A stretch of DNA of 64,000 nucleotides from an uncultured Eubacteriales bacterium (GCA_900314525.1 OMVN01000004.1:1-64000); one strand, 5' to 3'; shown: positions 25,004 to 35,187, numbered from the stretch's first letter. Numbers and translations: made by a program. The notes: generated from the sequence alone by a model not told the origin.

Positions 25004-25771
25004 ATGATTTTTGATACACATGCACATTATGATGATGAGGCTTTTGATGGCGACAGGGATACCCTGTTGTCATCAATGAATGAAAATGGAATCGCAAATA
25101 TAGTAAATGTAGGAGCCAGTATGGAATCCTCAGCTGAAAGTGTGAGACTTTCAGAAAAATATGATTTTATCTATGCAGCAGTGGGCGTTCATCCAAATGA
25201 TACTGGAAATTTGACAGAAGGTGACATGGAGACGCTAATGAACTGGTGTAAAAGGGATAAGACAGTTGCAATAGGTGAAATTGGACTTGAATATCACTAT
25301 TTGGAACCAGATAAAGATATTCAGAAGAAATGGTTTCTTAGACAACTTGATCTTGCGGCAGAGTTAAATATGCCAGTAATCATTCACAGCAGAGATGCCG
25401 CAGCAGAGACTTTTGATATTATGAAACAGTACGCAGGCAGATTGAGCGGAGTTATACACTGTTATTCATATAGTCAGGAGATGGCTAAGGAATATGTGAA
25501 GATGGGATTCTATATCGGAGTTGGCGGTGTGGTTACATTTAAGAATGGAAAGAAACTAAAAGAGACAGTTGAACAGATTCCATTGGACAGAATCGTTCTT
25601 GAGACCGACTGTCCTTATCTTTCACCAGAGCCAAACAGGGGAAAGAGGAATTCATCTCTTAATCTCCCTTATGTGGCAGCAGAGATTGCTAGGATTAAGG
25701 GAATCAGTGACAAGGAAGTTATAGACAGGACATTTGAAAATGCCCGTTTATTATATCGTATTATGGAGTAA
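25004..25771 (+). CDS. tatD: TatD-family metal-dependent nuclease
   Basis: A TIM-barrel hydrolase of 255 residues with the metal ligands of the family: FDTHAHYDDEAF at the start, the AIGEIGLEYHY motif (Glu ligand), PVIIHSRDAAAETFD, and LETDCPYLSPEPNRGKRN near the C-terminus. TatD proteins act as 3'-5' DNA exonucleases or D-aminoacyl-tRNA deacylase-like enzymes; the exact role here is open. The metG-tatD-rsmA order is common in Firmicutes. Spacing is 15 bases from metG and 5 bases to rsmA. Confidence 0.93.
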   Translation: MIFDTHAHYDDEAFDGDRDTLLSSMNENGIANIVNVGASMESSAESVRLSEKYDFIYAAVGVHPNDTGNLTEGDMETLMNWCKRDKTVAIGEIGLEYHYLEPDKDIQKKWFLRQLDLAAELNMPVIIHSRDAAAETFDIMKQYAGRLSGVIHCYSYSQEMAKEYVKMGFYIGVGGVVTFKNGKKLKETVEQIPLDRIVLETDCPYLSPEPNRGKRNSSLNLPYVAAEIARIKGISDKEVIDRTFENARLLYRIME

Positions 25772-25776
25772 AATAT

Positions 25777-26640
25777 ATGGCATACCTTGGAATACCAAAA
25801 AACACTATTGAAGTGTTACAGAAATATAATTTTAATTTTCAGAAAAGATTCGGACAGAACTTTCTGATAGATACACATGTACTTGAAAAAATAATCAGAG
25901 AGGCGCATATAACAAAAGATGATGTGGTGTTAGAGATTGGACCTGGAATTGGTACCATGACTCAGTACCTTTGTGAAAGTGCGTCTAAAGTATTTGCAGT
26001 AGAGATAGATAATACATTAATACCAATTTTAAATGATACTCTCAGTGAGTATGATAATGTTACAATAATCAATGAAGATATTCTAAAAGTTAATATAAAT
26101 AAATTAGTTGAGGAAGAGTGTGGAAACAGACCAATAAAGGTTGTAGCCAATCTTCCTTATTATATTACTACACCAATTATTATGTCGCTTTTTGAAAATG
26201 ACGTAAATATCGACAACATAACGGTAATGATTCAGAAGGAAGTTGCTGAGAGGATAGTTTCAAAACCTGGAACAAAGGACTATGGAGCACTTACTCTTGC
26301 TGTTAATTTCTATTCAACACCTGAAATAGTGGCAAATGTACCTCCTAATTGTTTTATGCCAAGACCAAATGTAAGTTCCGCAGTAATCAGAATGACAAAA
26401 GATGTTGAGCCAAAGGTTAAAGTGGCTGACAAAGAACTTTTATTTAAATTAATAAAGGCATCATTTCTTCAGAGAAGAAAAACCCTTGTAAATGGAATTG
26501 GGAATTTTAAAGAACTTAATATTACAAAGGACAGAGTAGCAGAGGCGCTTAAGGAAATGGGACTTGATGAGAATATAAGGGGAGAGAGATTATCTCTTTC
26601 CGAATTTGGAGAACTTTCAGACCTGCTATCTGAAAAATAG
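25777..26640 (+). CDS. rsmA: 16S rRNA dimethyladenosine transferase RsmA
   Basis: RsmA (KsgA) dimethylates two adjacent adenosines in the 3' hairpin of 16S rRNA using SAM, a late check in small-subunit assembly. The 287-residue product has FGQNFLID, the SAM-binding VLEIGPGIGTMT, the catalytic motif NLPYYITTPI (residues about 126-135) and the C-terminal helical domain with FLQRRKTL. The length is normal. It follows tatD with 5 bases between, in the standard arrangement. Confidence 0.96.
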   Translation: MAYLGIPKNTIEVLQKYNFNFQKRFGQNFLIDTHVLEKIIREAHITKDDVVLEIGPGIGTMTQYLCESASKVFAVEIDNTLIPILNDTLSEYDNVTIINEDILKVNINKLVEEECGNRPIKVVANLPYYITTPIIMSLFENDVNIDNITVMIQKEVAERIVSKPGTKDYGALTLAVNFYSTPEIVANVPPNCFMPRPNVSSAVIRMTKDVEPKVKVADKELLFKLIKASFLQRRKTLVNGIGNFKELNITKDRVAEALKEMGLDENIRGERLSLSEFGELSDLLSEK

Positions 26641-26695
26641 AATAAATATATAATGTTTCGCATAGATTGTAATATCTTATACTATGGGAGGCATT

Positions 26696-27676
26696 ATGGG
26701 AGATTATAAAAGATTTATTTCATATATTTATTCGTATGAGAAGGGAATTAAGTCCAAAAATTCTGGATTTGCAAAGGTTGAATCCAGAGATGGCATATGT
26801 AAGATTAATATTTCTCTGAGAATAGATGATATATTAATGGGCGACTCATCAGACAATACACTTATCGTGTTTCTTTACAGGCAGATGGATAATGAATTTA
26901 GAAAGATTAAAATTGGCAACATAGAGATATCGAAAGCTGCCAGTGTATTTAAGGCACAAGTTGATTCAAAAAATATCTGCGATTCAGGGATGGAAATAGA
27001 TGAGATTGACGGTATTTTTATATGCACAGAGACTTATGTACGGTGTAAAAATATGGTTGATATTGTATATGGTTCGGAGTGGAAAGACATAGCAATAGAT
27101 GTTAAAAAATTTATTGTAAATGAAGAAAATATAGAGAACAAGACGGAACTAAAAGCTGCCAATAGTTCAGAAGATGAAAAAAGAGAACTGATGGATATCC
27201 TTGATGAAAATGAAATGTCTTCAGGTAAAGATGAGGAAGAAGAGGATAACAAAAAGGAAAGTGATAAACAAGATTCAGGCGTGGAGGATATTGGCAAAGA
27301 GATGACAGAAAATCTGACCAAAGATTCGGATTTTAGAAGAGAACCAGAAATTGCTGATTATTATGCTATGCTTACAAGATGTTATCCTATGGTCAGAAAT
27401 GCTGGAATAAAAGGGGAGTGCATCAAGATAACTCCACATGATATATCGTATCTGCCAAGAAAGTACTGGCATCTTGGAAGTAACAGTTTTTTGCTTCATT
27501 CATTTTATAACTATGGATACATACTACTCTTGAAGGAAAGCGATAGATCTTATGCAATACTTGCGCCAGGAAGCAAAAATAATAAAGAGCAGTCTATGGC
27601 CAAAATATATGGTTTTAGCAGATTTGAAAATAGAGATGAAAACGGTAATAGGGGATACTGGTTTCTATACTTGTAG
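26696..27676 (+). CDS. Clostridial protein of unknown function
   Basis: The product (326 residues) is soluble and has three parts. The N-terminal domain (1-145; ISYIYSYEKGIKSKNSGFAKVE) is beta-rich. A strongly acidic, low-complexity linker of Asp, Glu and Lys covers about 150-215. The C-terminal domain (about 220-326) has AMLTRCYPMV, then KITPHDISYLPRKYWHLGSN and ends in GYWFLYL. The whole layout is familiar from Lachnospiraceae proteins of a DUF6128-like kind, but I cannot confirm the family. GGGAGG lies close before the ATG at 26696. It sits between rsmA and tadA, two RNA-modification genes, which is suggestive only. Confidence 0.7.
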   Translation: MGDYKRFISYIYSYEKGIKSKNSGFAKVESRDGICKINISLRIDDILMGDSSDNTLIVFLYRQMDNEFRKIKIGNIEISKAASVFKAQVDSKNICDSGMEIDEIDGIFICTETYVRCKNMVDIVYGSEWKDIAIDVKKFIVNEENIENKTELKAANSSEDEKRELMDILDENEMSSGKDEEEEDNKKESDKQDSGVEDIGKEMTENLTKDSDFRREPEIADYYAMLTRCYPMVRNAGIKGECIKITPHDISYLPRKYWHLGSNSFLLHSFYNYGYILLLKESDRSYAILAPGSKNNKEQSMAKIYGFSRFENRDENGNRGYWFLYL

Positions 27677-27734
27677 TATAAAATGAGCAAATTAATAATA
27701 TGTGCGTGCATGATGACCTGGAAAGGAGTACCTG

Positions 27735-28229
27735 ATGGAGAGAGAAGAAAAATACATGAAGATGGCCATAGCACAGGCAAAGAAAGCATGGAAAATTGAT
27801 GAAGTCCCAATTGGATGTGTGATTGTATTTCAGGACAAAGTAATAGCCAGAGGATATAACAGAAGAAATACAGATAAAAATACACTCTCCCATGCTGAAT
27901 TAAATGCAATAAGAAAGGCAAGCAGGAAACTGGGAGACTGGAGACTAGATGACTGTGAAATGTATATTACTCTTGAACCATGTCAGATGTGTTCAGGGGC
28001 TATAGTTCAGTCTAGAATAAAAAAAGTATATATAGGGTGCATGAATCCTAAAGCGGGATGTGCAGGATCTGTGTTGAATCTTTTACAGGTTGAGAAATTT
28101 AATCACAAGGTAATTATTGAAAATGGAATTTTAGAAGAAGAGTGCAGCAATATGCTTAAAAGCTTTTTTAGGGAACTAAGAGAGAAAAAAAGAGAAGAGA
28201 AAGAAGTAAAATTAGCACAGGATGAGTGA
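27735..28229 (+). CDS. tadA: tRNA-specific adenosine deaminase
   Basis: TadA deaminates adenosine 34 of tRNA-Arg(ACG) to inosine. The zinc-binding, catalytic motifs are present: HAELNAIRKA (His ligand and Glu proton shuttle, near residue 55) and PCQMCSGAIVQSRI (two Cys ligands, near 85). The length (164) is normal, and the Lys/Glu-rich tail is non-conserved. AAAGGAG precedes the ATG. The debranching gene follows after 16 bases. Confidence 0.95.
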   Translation: MEREEKYMKMAIAQAKKAWKIDEVPIGCVIVFQDKVIARGYNRRNTDKNTLSHAELNAIRKASRKLGDWRLDDCEMYITLEPCQMCSGAIVQSRIKKVYIGCMNPKAGCAGSVLNLLQVEKFNHKVIIENGILEEECSNMLKSFFRELREKKREEKEVKLAQDE

Positions 28230-28245
28230 TCGGAAAGGATAGCAT

Positions 28246-30255
28246 ATGATATTTGGAAAAGGTTTTTACAAGAAAATAGAAGATGGTGTTGAGAGAGAGT
28301 GGGTTATCACAAATGGTATAGGAGGATATGGCGGAAGCACAATAATTAATGCAAGGTCGAGAAAACATCATGCATATCTTGTGGCGAGCCTTCATGCTCC
28401 TGTAATGAGATATGCCATACTGGACAAGACAGATGAGGAAGTAAATATTGGAGACAGGAACTATTCTTTTGCTACTAATATGAGAGCTGGAGGATGGAAT
28501 GATGAGGGACAGAGATATCTGCAGAGTTTTTCCTATGATGAACTGCCACATTTTAAATACCAGGCAGAGGGATTTTTTGTTACAAAAACAATTGCAATGG
28601 AATGGGAAAAAAATACAGTTTGTATAGGATATGACATAATGAATGGGGATAAACCTGCAGAATTTATTATAAGACCTATGCTCACATTCAGGGATCACAA
28701 TCTGAGATTGAAAGACAATGAATTTAAATTCAAAGAGGAATTTGAAAATAGCAAGACATTAAAGCTGGTTCCAAAGAAGAATAAAGATGTAAACATAAGC
28801 GTGTACTGCAGTGATGGAAAATTTAAAAAGAGTGAAGAAAAGTTTGATGTAGATGCAATTCTCCAGACAGAGGTGAAGACTGGGGGAGACGCAGTAATAA
28901 ACAGTTATACTCCATATGAAATCAAAATTAAAATCAAGCCTTTTGAACACAAAAAGGTTTCCTTTGTATGTAGTACGGAGAAGAAATTCTGTAAAGATGC
29001 ATTTAAGACAATAGAAAATGAGACAGACAGAATCAGGAATCTTGTAAAAACAGCAGAGTATAATGATGAATTTGCAGATACTCTTGTTAAGGCTGCAGAT
29101 CAGTTTATTGTAAACAGAGAATCTACAGGCAAAAAAACAATTCTTGCAGGATATCCATGGTTTACAGACTGGGGCAGGGACACTATGATTGCATTTACCG
29201 GACTTACCCTGTCTACAAAGAGGTTTGAAGATGCCAGGGGAATACTTAAATCTTTTGCAATGTATGTCAAAAACGGTCTTGTCCCAAATATGTTTCCAGA
29301 TGAGGGGTTAGACCCAATATATAATACTGCGGATGGTTCAATGTGGTATTTTTATGCAGTTTATCAGTATCTGAAATATACAGGGAGCAGAGAAGATTAT
29401 GATTTTGTTGAGAAAGAAATATATGAGAAACTAGAGGAAATCATTTATTTCTATGAACATGGAACTGATTTTTCTATTTACATGGATAAAGATGGACTTA
29501 TTTGTGCTGGTGACGGGTATGACCAGGTGACATGGATGGATGTAAGAGTGGGAACATGGGTTGTGACGCCAAGACATGGTAAACCAGTAGAAATAAACGC
29601 CCTTTGGTACAATGCTCTTAAAATAATGGAAGAGCTGAGTGCTAAGTTTGGCAAAAAAAGTAAATATGGCAGAACATGTAAAGAGTACGGAGAGATGGCC
29701 GAGAAAACAAGGACAAGCTTTGCGGAAAAATTCTATAACAAGGATAAAAAATGTCTTTATGATGTAATCTCTGATACGGAAAAAGATGATAAAATAAGAC
29801 CTAATCAGGTATATGCGGTATCACTTCCGTTTGGAATACTAGATCTTGAAAAGGAAAAGAATATCGTAAACAGAGTGATTGATGATTTGTATGCAACATA
29901 TGGACTTAGAACACTTGATAAAGATAATTCGGAATACAAGCCTTATTATAAGGGAAAACTTCATGACAGAGATGGCGCTTATCATCAGGGAACAGCCTGG
30001 GCATTTCCTCTCGGAGCACTAATAAGCGCATACGTAAAGGTAAACAGGGATAATAAGGACAGGGAATATGTAAGAGAGTATGCTAAAAATCTTATTATGC
30101 CACTAAAGGATCATTTAAATGATGGATGTATCGGACAGATAGCGGAAATATTTGATGGGAATGAGCCAAATATTTCCAGAGGAACATATGCTCAGGCCTG
30201 GAGTGTTGGAGAAATATTAAGAGCATATACAGAAGATGTTATTAACATAAAATAG
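28246..30255 (+). CDS. Glycogen debranching enzyme (amylo-1,6-glucosidase)
   Basis: The 669-residue protein has the N-terminal GDE-type beta domain (WVITNGIGGYGGSTI, then the RKHHAYLVASL motif) and the C-terminal alpha/alpha-barrel amylo-1,6-glucosidase domain from about residue 260. The latter shows YPWFTDWGRDTMIAFTGL and NMFPDEGLDPIYNTADGSMW, and near the end HDRDGAYHQGTAWAFPLG, all typical of GH133. It would remove alpha-1,6 branches from glycogen. There is no signal peptide, so it acts in the cytoplasm, alongside the GH13 enzyme at 21.3 kb. GGAAAGGATAG lies before the ATG. Confidence 0.92.
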   Translation: MIFGKGFYKKIEDGVEREWVITNGIGGYGGSTIINARSRKHHAYLVASLHAPVMRYAILDKTDEEVNIGDRNYSFATNMRAGGWNDEGQRYLQSFSYDELPHFKYQAEGFFVTKTIAMEWEKNTVCIGYDIMNGDKPAEFIIRPMLTFRDHNLRLKDNEFKFKEEFENSKTLKLVPKKNKDVNISVYCSDGKFKKSEEKFDVDAILQTEVKTGGDAVINSYTPYEIKIKIKPFEHKKVSFVCSTEKKFCKDAFKTIENETDRIRNLVKTAEYNDEFADTLVKAADQFIVNRESTGKKTILAGYPWFTDWGRDTMIAFTGLTLSTKRFEDARGILKSFAMYVKNGLVPNMFPDEGLDPIYNTADGSMWYFYAVYQYLKYTGSREDYDFVEKEIYEKLEEIIYFYEHGTDFSIYMDKDGLICAGDGYDQVTWMDVRVGTWVVTPRHGKPVEINALWYNALKIMEELSAKFGKKSKYGRTCKEYGEMAEKTRTSFAEKFYNKDKKCLYDVISDTEKDDKIRPNQVYAVSLPFGILDLEKEKNIVNRVIDDLYATYGLRTLDKDNSEYKPYYKGKLHDRDGAYHQGTAWAFPLGALISAYVKVNRDNKDREYVREYAKNLIMPLKDHLNDGCIGQIAEIFDGNEPNISRGTYAQAWSVGEILRAYTEDVINIK

Positions 30256-30280
30256 CAGTTGTAAATGGAGATGATTTGAC

Positions 30281-32701
30281 ATGAAAGCTACAGTAAGCAA
30301 AATATTAATATTATTACTCCTGTTTCTGGCTGTGACGGCGGTGGGGATTCTGCTTGGCAGAGAAAAGGAGAATAAAACAGAAATTATAATGGGAGAACCC
30401 ACACTTCCAACAGTTACGCTTTATGGATCTACAGGAAATAGCGACGAAACTATGGAGATAAATGAGCTGTTTGGATATAAGTCACAGATGGAGGCAAAGT
30501 ATATGAGAGATACAATTACTCCGATTTGTGGCAGCAGAAATCTAACGATTCATGTTAAAAATTATAATAATTACATTATGGGTGCAAGTTTTGAACTTAG
30601 AAGTTTGGACTGTGAGAGACTTATTGAGAATACAACAGTAGACTCATCTATGATAAAAGCTAAAGGTGATTATACAGATATATCTTTAACATTTCAGGAT
30701 ATGATTGATATGAATACAGAATATGTATTTGTTCTGCATCTGAACACAGATCATGCATCAGATGTTTATTATTATACAAGAGTTATTCAGCTTGGCGAAA
30801 ATCATATTGTTGATGATGTAAATTTCCTCAATGGATTCTCTGATGCTACATTTGCAAAGGAATCAGACAAAATCTCCAAGTATATAGAGCCAAATGATAC
30901 CATGGATAATTCGAATTTTGGACATGTTAATATTAATTCCACATATACAATGATAACATGGGATAACTTAAAACCAGAAAAGGTCACTACTCCAATTGTT
31001 TCAGTAAAAGAAATTCTTGGAAATATTGGATGTTTTCAGTTGTCTTATAAGATAAAAGCATTAAATGATGCAAAAGAATATGACTATTATGATGTTAAAG
31101 AATATTTCAGAATTAAGTGTGATTCTGGAAATATGTATCTTTTGGATTATGACAGGACAACAAACCAGATATTTGATATGAGTAACGTATCAACTTCAAG
31201 AGTTAATCTGGGAATTTCAGAAAATTCTAATAACGAGTTTAAGGCCAGTGAATCCGGCAAATATATTGCTTTTGCAAAGAAAAATGGTTTGTGGCTTATG
31301 GATATCAAGAATAACAAATTAAAATCGCTTTTTGCCTTTGAAAGTCCTGAAGATGATGATAAGAGAGACAATAACACCGATTCGGATGTCCACATAGTTT
31401 CTGCTGATGACAAGGGAAATGTAAAATTCATTGTCTGTGGATATATGAACAGAGGAGAGCATGAGGGCATGGTAGGGGTGAGTCTCTACAATTATGATGC
31501 TGAAAAAAATGTAATTAATGAAAAGATATTTATACCATTTGCTAGACAGTATGGAATATTAAAACAGATGATGGGCAGAATGTTCTATGTAAACGATAAA
31601 GATATAATGTATATAATGTTAAGTGATAACGTGTATTCGGTTGAGCTTTCGGGAAGTGAATATGTATCTATAGTAACGGATGCAGAGGCAAATCATTTTG
31701 CCTCAAATGAGAGCAGTAGTCTTATAGCATGGGAAGATGAATCATCTGATAATACTAAAATTAATATTCTCAATCTTGATACAGGCAAGAAGAGTGAAAT
31801 TAATGCAGAGAGCGGCAAGAAGATTAATGTTGTGGGATTCATAGGAAATGATTTTGCTTATGGAATATCTGAGGCTGAGGATATTATTTCCGGAGCAACA
31901 ACAAAATATGCTATGAACAGGCTGGTTATATTAGACGAAGATGGTAATGAACAAAAAGACTATCAAAAAGATGGATACTATTTTTCTAATGCAACCATAG
32001 AGAACAATATGATAAATGTATCGCGATTTGTCAGAGAAGATGGCGGTGCAGGATTTGCGAAAGCTGATGATTATCAGATTTTTGGAAATGAGGAACAGGA
32101 ATCGTCAGTAGCTGCTTCTAAGATAATAACTACAGAGAGTAAAAAACAGGAGCATACAATAACGTTTGCAAAGAAAGTGACAACATCAAAACAGTTAAAG
32201 AATGTTTATCCAAAAGATATTACATTTACAAATACAAATGCCCTTAATATGCATGAACTATTATCTGACTCAGAAAATTATTATGTATATACAAAAGGAA
32301 GATTAACACAGGTAACAAAATATCCTGCACAGGCGGTAGCTATGGCAGATGAAGCTGCCGGAGTTGCAATAGGGGAAAATGGAGATTATTTTTACGCCAG
32401 AACAGAGAAACCTAAGACCTATGAGATATCTTCACTTAACTTGAATATGGAAAATATACCTTCTATGATTTCAAAAGATATGACTGGAATTAACCTTCAG
32501 GAGGCACTGTATTTTATAAGCCACGATAATCCAGTGATGGCGATGACATCAGACACAGAATATGTAGTAATAAAAGGATATGATTTTGCAAATGTAACTC
32601 TTGTAAATCCATCATCTGGAGAGACCTATAAAATGGGTCAGGAAGAGGCTGCGGCCGCATTTGCAAATGCCTCAAATAGATTTAGTTTATTGATAAGATA
32701 A
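30281..32701 (+). CDS. Large membrane-anchored protein of unknown function
   Basis: A signal-anchor helix (residues about 7-24) is followed by about 780 extracytoplasmic residues. From about 330 to 620 there are repeated short blocks such as GKYIAFAKKNGLWLMD and SLIAWEDESSDNTKINI, resembling beta-propeller repeats of the WD40-like/TolB kind, though I cannot count blades reliably. The N-terminal 300 residues look like beta-sandwich domains. No catalytic motif is recognised. It follows the debranching enzyme by 25 bases and is followed by two further unknown genes, which together may form an envelope complex (inference). Confidence 0.65.
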   Translation: MKATVSKILILLLLFLAVTAVGILLGREKENKTEIIMGEPTLPTVTLYGSTGNSDETMEINELFGYKSQMEAKYMRDTITPICGSRNLTIHVKNYNNYIMGASFELRSLDCERLIENTTVDSSMIKAKGDYTDISLTFQDMIDMNTEYVFVLHLNTDHASDVYYYTRVIQLGENHIVDDVNFLNGFSDATFAKESDKISKYIEPNDTMDNSNFGHVNINSTYTMITWDNLKPEKVTTPIVSVKEILGNIGCFQLSYKIKALNDAKEYDYYDVKEYFRIKCDSGNMYLLDYDRTTNQIFDMSNVSTSRVNLGISENSNNEFKASESGKYIAFAKKNGLWLMDIKNNKLKSLFAFESPEDDDKRDNNTDSDVHIVSADDKGNVKFIVCGYMNRGEHEGMVGVSLYNYDAEKNVINEKIFIPFARQYGILKQMMGRMFYVNDKDIMYIMLSDNVYSVELSGSEYVSIVTDAEANHFASNESSSLIAWEDESSDNTKINILNLDTGKKSEINAESGKKINVVGFIGNDFAYGISEAEDIISGATTKYAMNRLVILDEDGNEQKDYQKDGYYFSNATIENNMINVSRFVREDGGAGFAKADDYQIFGNEEQESSVAASKIITTESKKQEHTITFAKKVTTSKQLKNVYPKDITFTNTNALNMHELLSDSENYYVYTKGRLTQVTKYPAQAVAMADEAAGVAIGENGDYFYARTEKPKTYEISSLNLNMENIPSMISKDMTGINLQEALYFISHDNPVMAMTSDTEYVVIKGYDFANVTLVNPSSGETYKMGQEEAAAAFANASNRFSLLIR

Positions 32702-32755
32702 TGAAAATGTGGTATTATTGTATTTTATAAAAGAATGAAATAGGATGCGAAACGG

Positions 32756-33886
32756 ATGAATAACAAAAAGTTAAAGATAAAAAATTTTTTGAAAGAATTT
32801 TCTAAAATAGCTGGCATGCTTCTTGCGTGTGCAGCACTTGGTTTCTTTCTTGCCATAGGTATAAGATCCAGCTCACCTGACAGGATAGCAAAAAAATATT
32901 TCTCATATTATGTAACTAATAATTATGAGGAAATGTATAAGATGATAGATGTGAAGGAATCAGAATTTATCAATCTCGAAAACTTTAAAATAAAGTGTGA
33001 GGGTGAGAAGATTTATGGATCAATAAAAGATTATAAAATCAGCAAGCCTGTAAAACAGGGAGATACAATCACTTATGTGGCAACATACAAGATGAATGAC
33101 AGCGATTCTGAACACACATATACAATAACTCTAGACAAGCAGGATTATAATAATTTCCTTTTCTTCACTGCGTGGAGAGTGTCTGTTAAGAGAGTTATGA
33201 TAAATGATTTTAAGATAAGTGTCCCTGTTAATACTTCTGTAAATTTAGATGGAGTTGATGTATCTAAATTCAAGACACAGACATCTAAAGATGGAACACA
33301 GGATATTTATAAAATAAATAATATCTTTTCTGGAGATCACACAGTTTCTGTAAATCTCGATGCAACAGGGGAGATTACAAAGACACAGTATATTACAAAT
33401 GACAGCAAGGAAATGGTTCTTACGACAAGTGATTTTGCAATGAAACCTGATGTTCAGAAGAAACTTTTTGAGTACTCTACTTTTGTAGTAAATGCAATGT
33501 ATCAGTACTCTATGGATGCGACTAAGAATTTTGATGATATAAGTATATTATATAACAACACAGATGATGCCCAGAAATCTGCAAAATCTACATTTGACAG
33601 CATAAATAAGGCTGTTGTCAGAGAAGATGGCGGATATATAAAACAGCTGGAAATCAAAGACATTAATCCACAGATAGCTGCATTTACCTATCCAGATAAG
33701 GTAACAGTTACTGTTAATTATAATTATGGATATACTGCATTAACTGCTATGACAACACTAAGCGGAATTACATCAGAATATTCTGGAGAGGGTAGTGATT
33801 TCGCAAATGTATACTTTAACCTGGTTGATGGGGACTGGAAAATAGTTAAAGTAGACATGAAATGTATTGATTACAATCAGCAGTAA
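32756..33886 (+). CDS. Membrane-anchored protein, TcaA-like
   Basis: After a Lys-rich N-terminus and one membrane helix (residues about 17-34) comes an extracytoplasmic region of about 340 residues. A first domain (45-155) looks like an NTF2/DUF4878-type fold (YFSYYVTNNYEEMYKMI). A short beta domain (about 155-225) with VNLDGVDVSKFKT and the FSGDHTVSV motif resembles the repeated domains of TcaA and related proteins. A third domain fills the rest (240-376). TcaA proteins are envelope-associated and affect glycopeptide response in staphylococci; function here is unknown. It is 54 bases after the large anchored protein. Confidence 0.6.
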   Translation: MNNKKLKIKNFLKEFSKIAGMLLACAALGFFLAIGIRSSSPDRIAKKYFSYYVTNNYEEMYKMIDVKESEFINLENFKIKCEGEKIYGSIKDYKISKPVKQGDTITYVATYKMNDSDSEHTYTITLDKQDYNNFLFFTAWRVSVKRVMINDFKISVPVNTSVNLDGVDVSKFKTQTSKDGTQDIYKINNIFSGDHTVSVNLDATGEITKTQYITNDSKEMVLTTSDFAMKPDVQKKLFEYSTFVVNAMYQYSMDATKNFDDISILYNNTDDAQKSAKSTFDSINKAVVREDGGYIKQLEIKDINPQIAAFTYPDKVTVTVNYNYGYTALTAMTTLSGITSEYSGEGSDFANVYFNLVDGDWKIVKVDMKCIDYNQQ

Positions 33887-33907
33887 TTAAGGATATGGAG
33901 GTTTTTT

Positions 33908-34900
33908 ATGGGACTGTTAAATACTGCAATTAAGAAATCTGAAGCGAAACTTGGTACCACGGGAACATCGGCAGATGAGAGAAAAATTTTATTAAATATT
34001 AATTCGAGAATAGAAGATCTGAAAAATCAGAATGCGGAGAATGCCAGATTTTTAAAAGGAATAAGCAAGCGAATAGAAGATGAACTTGTTACCATGAAGG
34101 GCATTGAGGAAAACAAAACGGTTGAAGTTTTTGATGATTCTGAAATTTTAGACAGTATAGAGAGAATAGAACAGTCTATAAATGGCATGAATAACGATGA
34201 GGTATTAAATGCCATTCAGAGGATAAATGATTCTATAAGCACCAGTGCTGAGTCGAAGGAAAAAGTGAGTCAGGAAGATATTGAAAATCTCAGAGGCGGG
34301 ATAATAAGTCTGGGCGACAATATGGAAAAACTAAGCACTGGAACTGATAGACTTGAGGAAAATGTAAATCAGATCAAGGACAGTACTATGCAACTTGGGG
34401 ATGATGTAAACTGGATAAAAGGAAGCACAGTTCAACTTGAAAATGATATAAACAGACTTAAAGATAATACGGTAAAATTAGATGAATTTACAGTTGGAAT
34501 TAAAGATGAAATAAGCCTTGTAAATACAAAAATTGAGAGAATAACCAACAATGATGTATTAGAGGAACTCCAGAAGATAGAATATCAGTTAAAGAATGGA
34601 AGTCAGAAAGATTACTCTGACAAGCTTCAGGAGATAAAGCAATTATTAGAACAAAATAAGGATAATCAGGACGAGCTAAAGAAGAAGGTTGATAGAATAT
34701 CCACTATGCCTAATACTCTGAGATCCATGATGGAACAACTGAATAATGATAATCTTGCTAAAATAGAGGAAAAGATTCAGAAAGTTACAGATAGGGAGAA
34801 GAGAGTAAACGAGAAACTTACAAAACTCATAAATATTAATCTTTGGGTATCTATATTTACACTTATATTATTTATAGCAAAGGTAATGGGAAAATTATAA
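33908..34900 (+). CDS. Long coiled-coil protein with C-terminal membrane anchor
   Basis: Almost all of the 330 residues are predicted coiled coil: heptads with Ile/Leu and charged residues, including near-repeats such as RLEENVNQIKDSTMQLGDDV and NWIKGSTVQLENDINRLKDN (about 155-200). A single hydrophobic helix near the C-terminus (about 310-328, NLWVSIFTLILFIAKVMG) should anchor the protein with the coiled coil in the cytoplasm. GGAGG precedes the ATG. Possible roles are a scaffold or a chain-length/partner sensor for the two anchored proteins upstream; nothing in the sequence decides. Confidence 0.7.
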   Translation: MGLLNTAIKKSEAKLGTTGTSADERKILLNINSRIEDLKNQNAENARFLKGISKRIEDELVTMKGIEENKTVEVFDDSEILDSIERIEQSINGMNNDEVLNAIQRINDSISTSAESKEKVSQEDIENLRGGIISLGDNMEKLSTGTDRLEENVNQIKDSTMQLGDDVNWIKGSTVQLENDINRLKDNTVKLDEFTVGIKDEISLVNTKIERITNNDVLEELQKIEYQLKNGSQKDYSDKLQEIKQLLEQNKDNQDELKKKVDRISTMPNTLRSMMEQLNNDNLAKIEEKIQKVTDREKRVNEKLTKLININLWVSIFTLILFIAKVMGKL

Positions 34901-34916
34901 AAAATGAAATTACAAC

Positions 34917-34955
34917 AAAGACTTTGATCACACAGATGATCGGAGTCTTTTTTTT
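34917..34955 (+). terminator. Terminator after the coiled-coil gene
   Basis: AAAGACTTTGATCA pairs with TGATCGGAGTCTTT, followed by eight T. It ends the long run that began at metG. The next 230 bases to moxR are AT-rich leader with no feature I can support. Confidence 0.88.
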
Positions 34956-35187
34956 GTGCACCTTATTAACTAGATGAAATGTTTGAAAAAATTTGTAACC
35001 TAATATGAAGAATAAACATCATCAAAATAGAAAAAATATACAAATAATTTATAAAAAATAAATAAAATATGTGCATGTTTCATAATAAAATGTTGTGTAG
35101 GTGGCATAAATATGATAAAATTGATATAGGTTTTAAAGTAAAAAACAATATGATCTTGATAATTAACACAGAAAAAGGGAGATTTAA

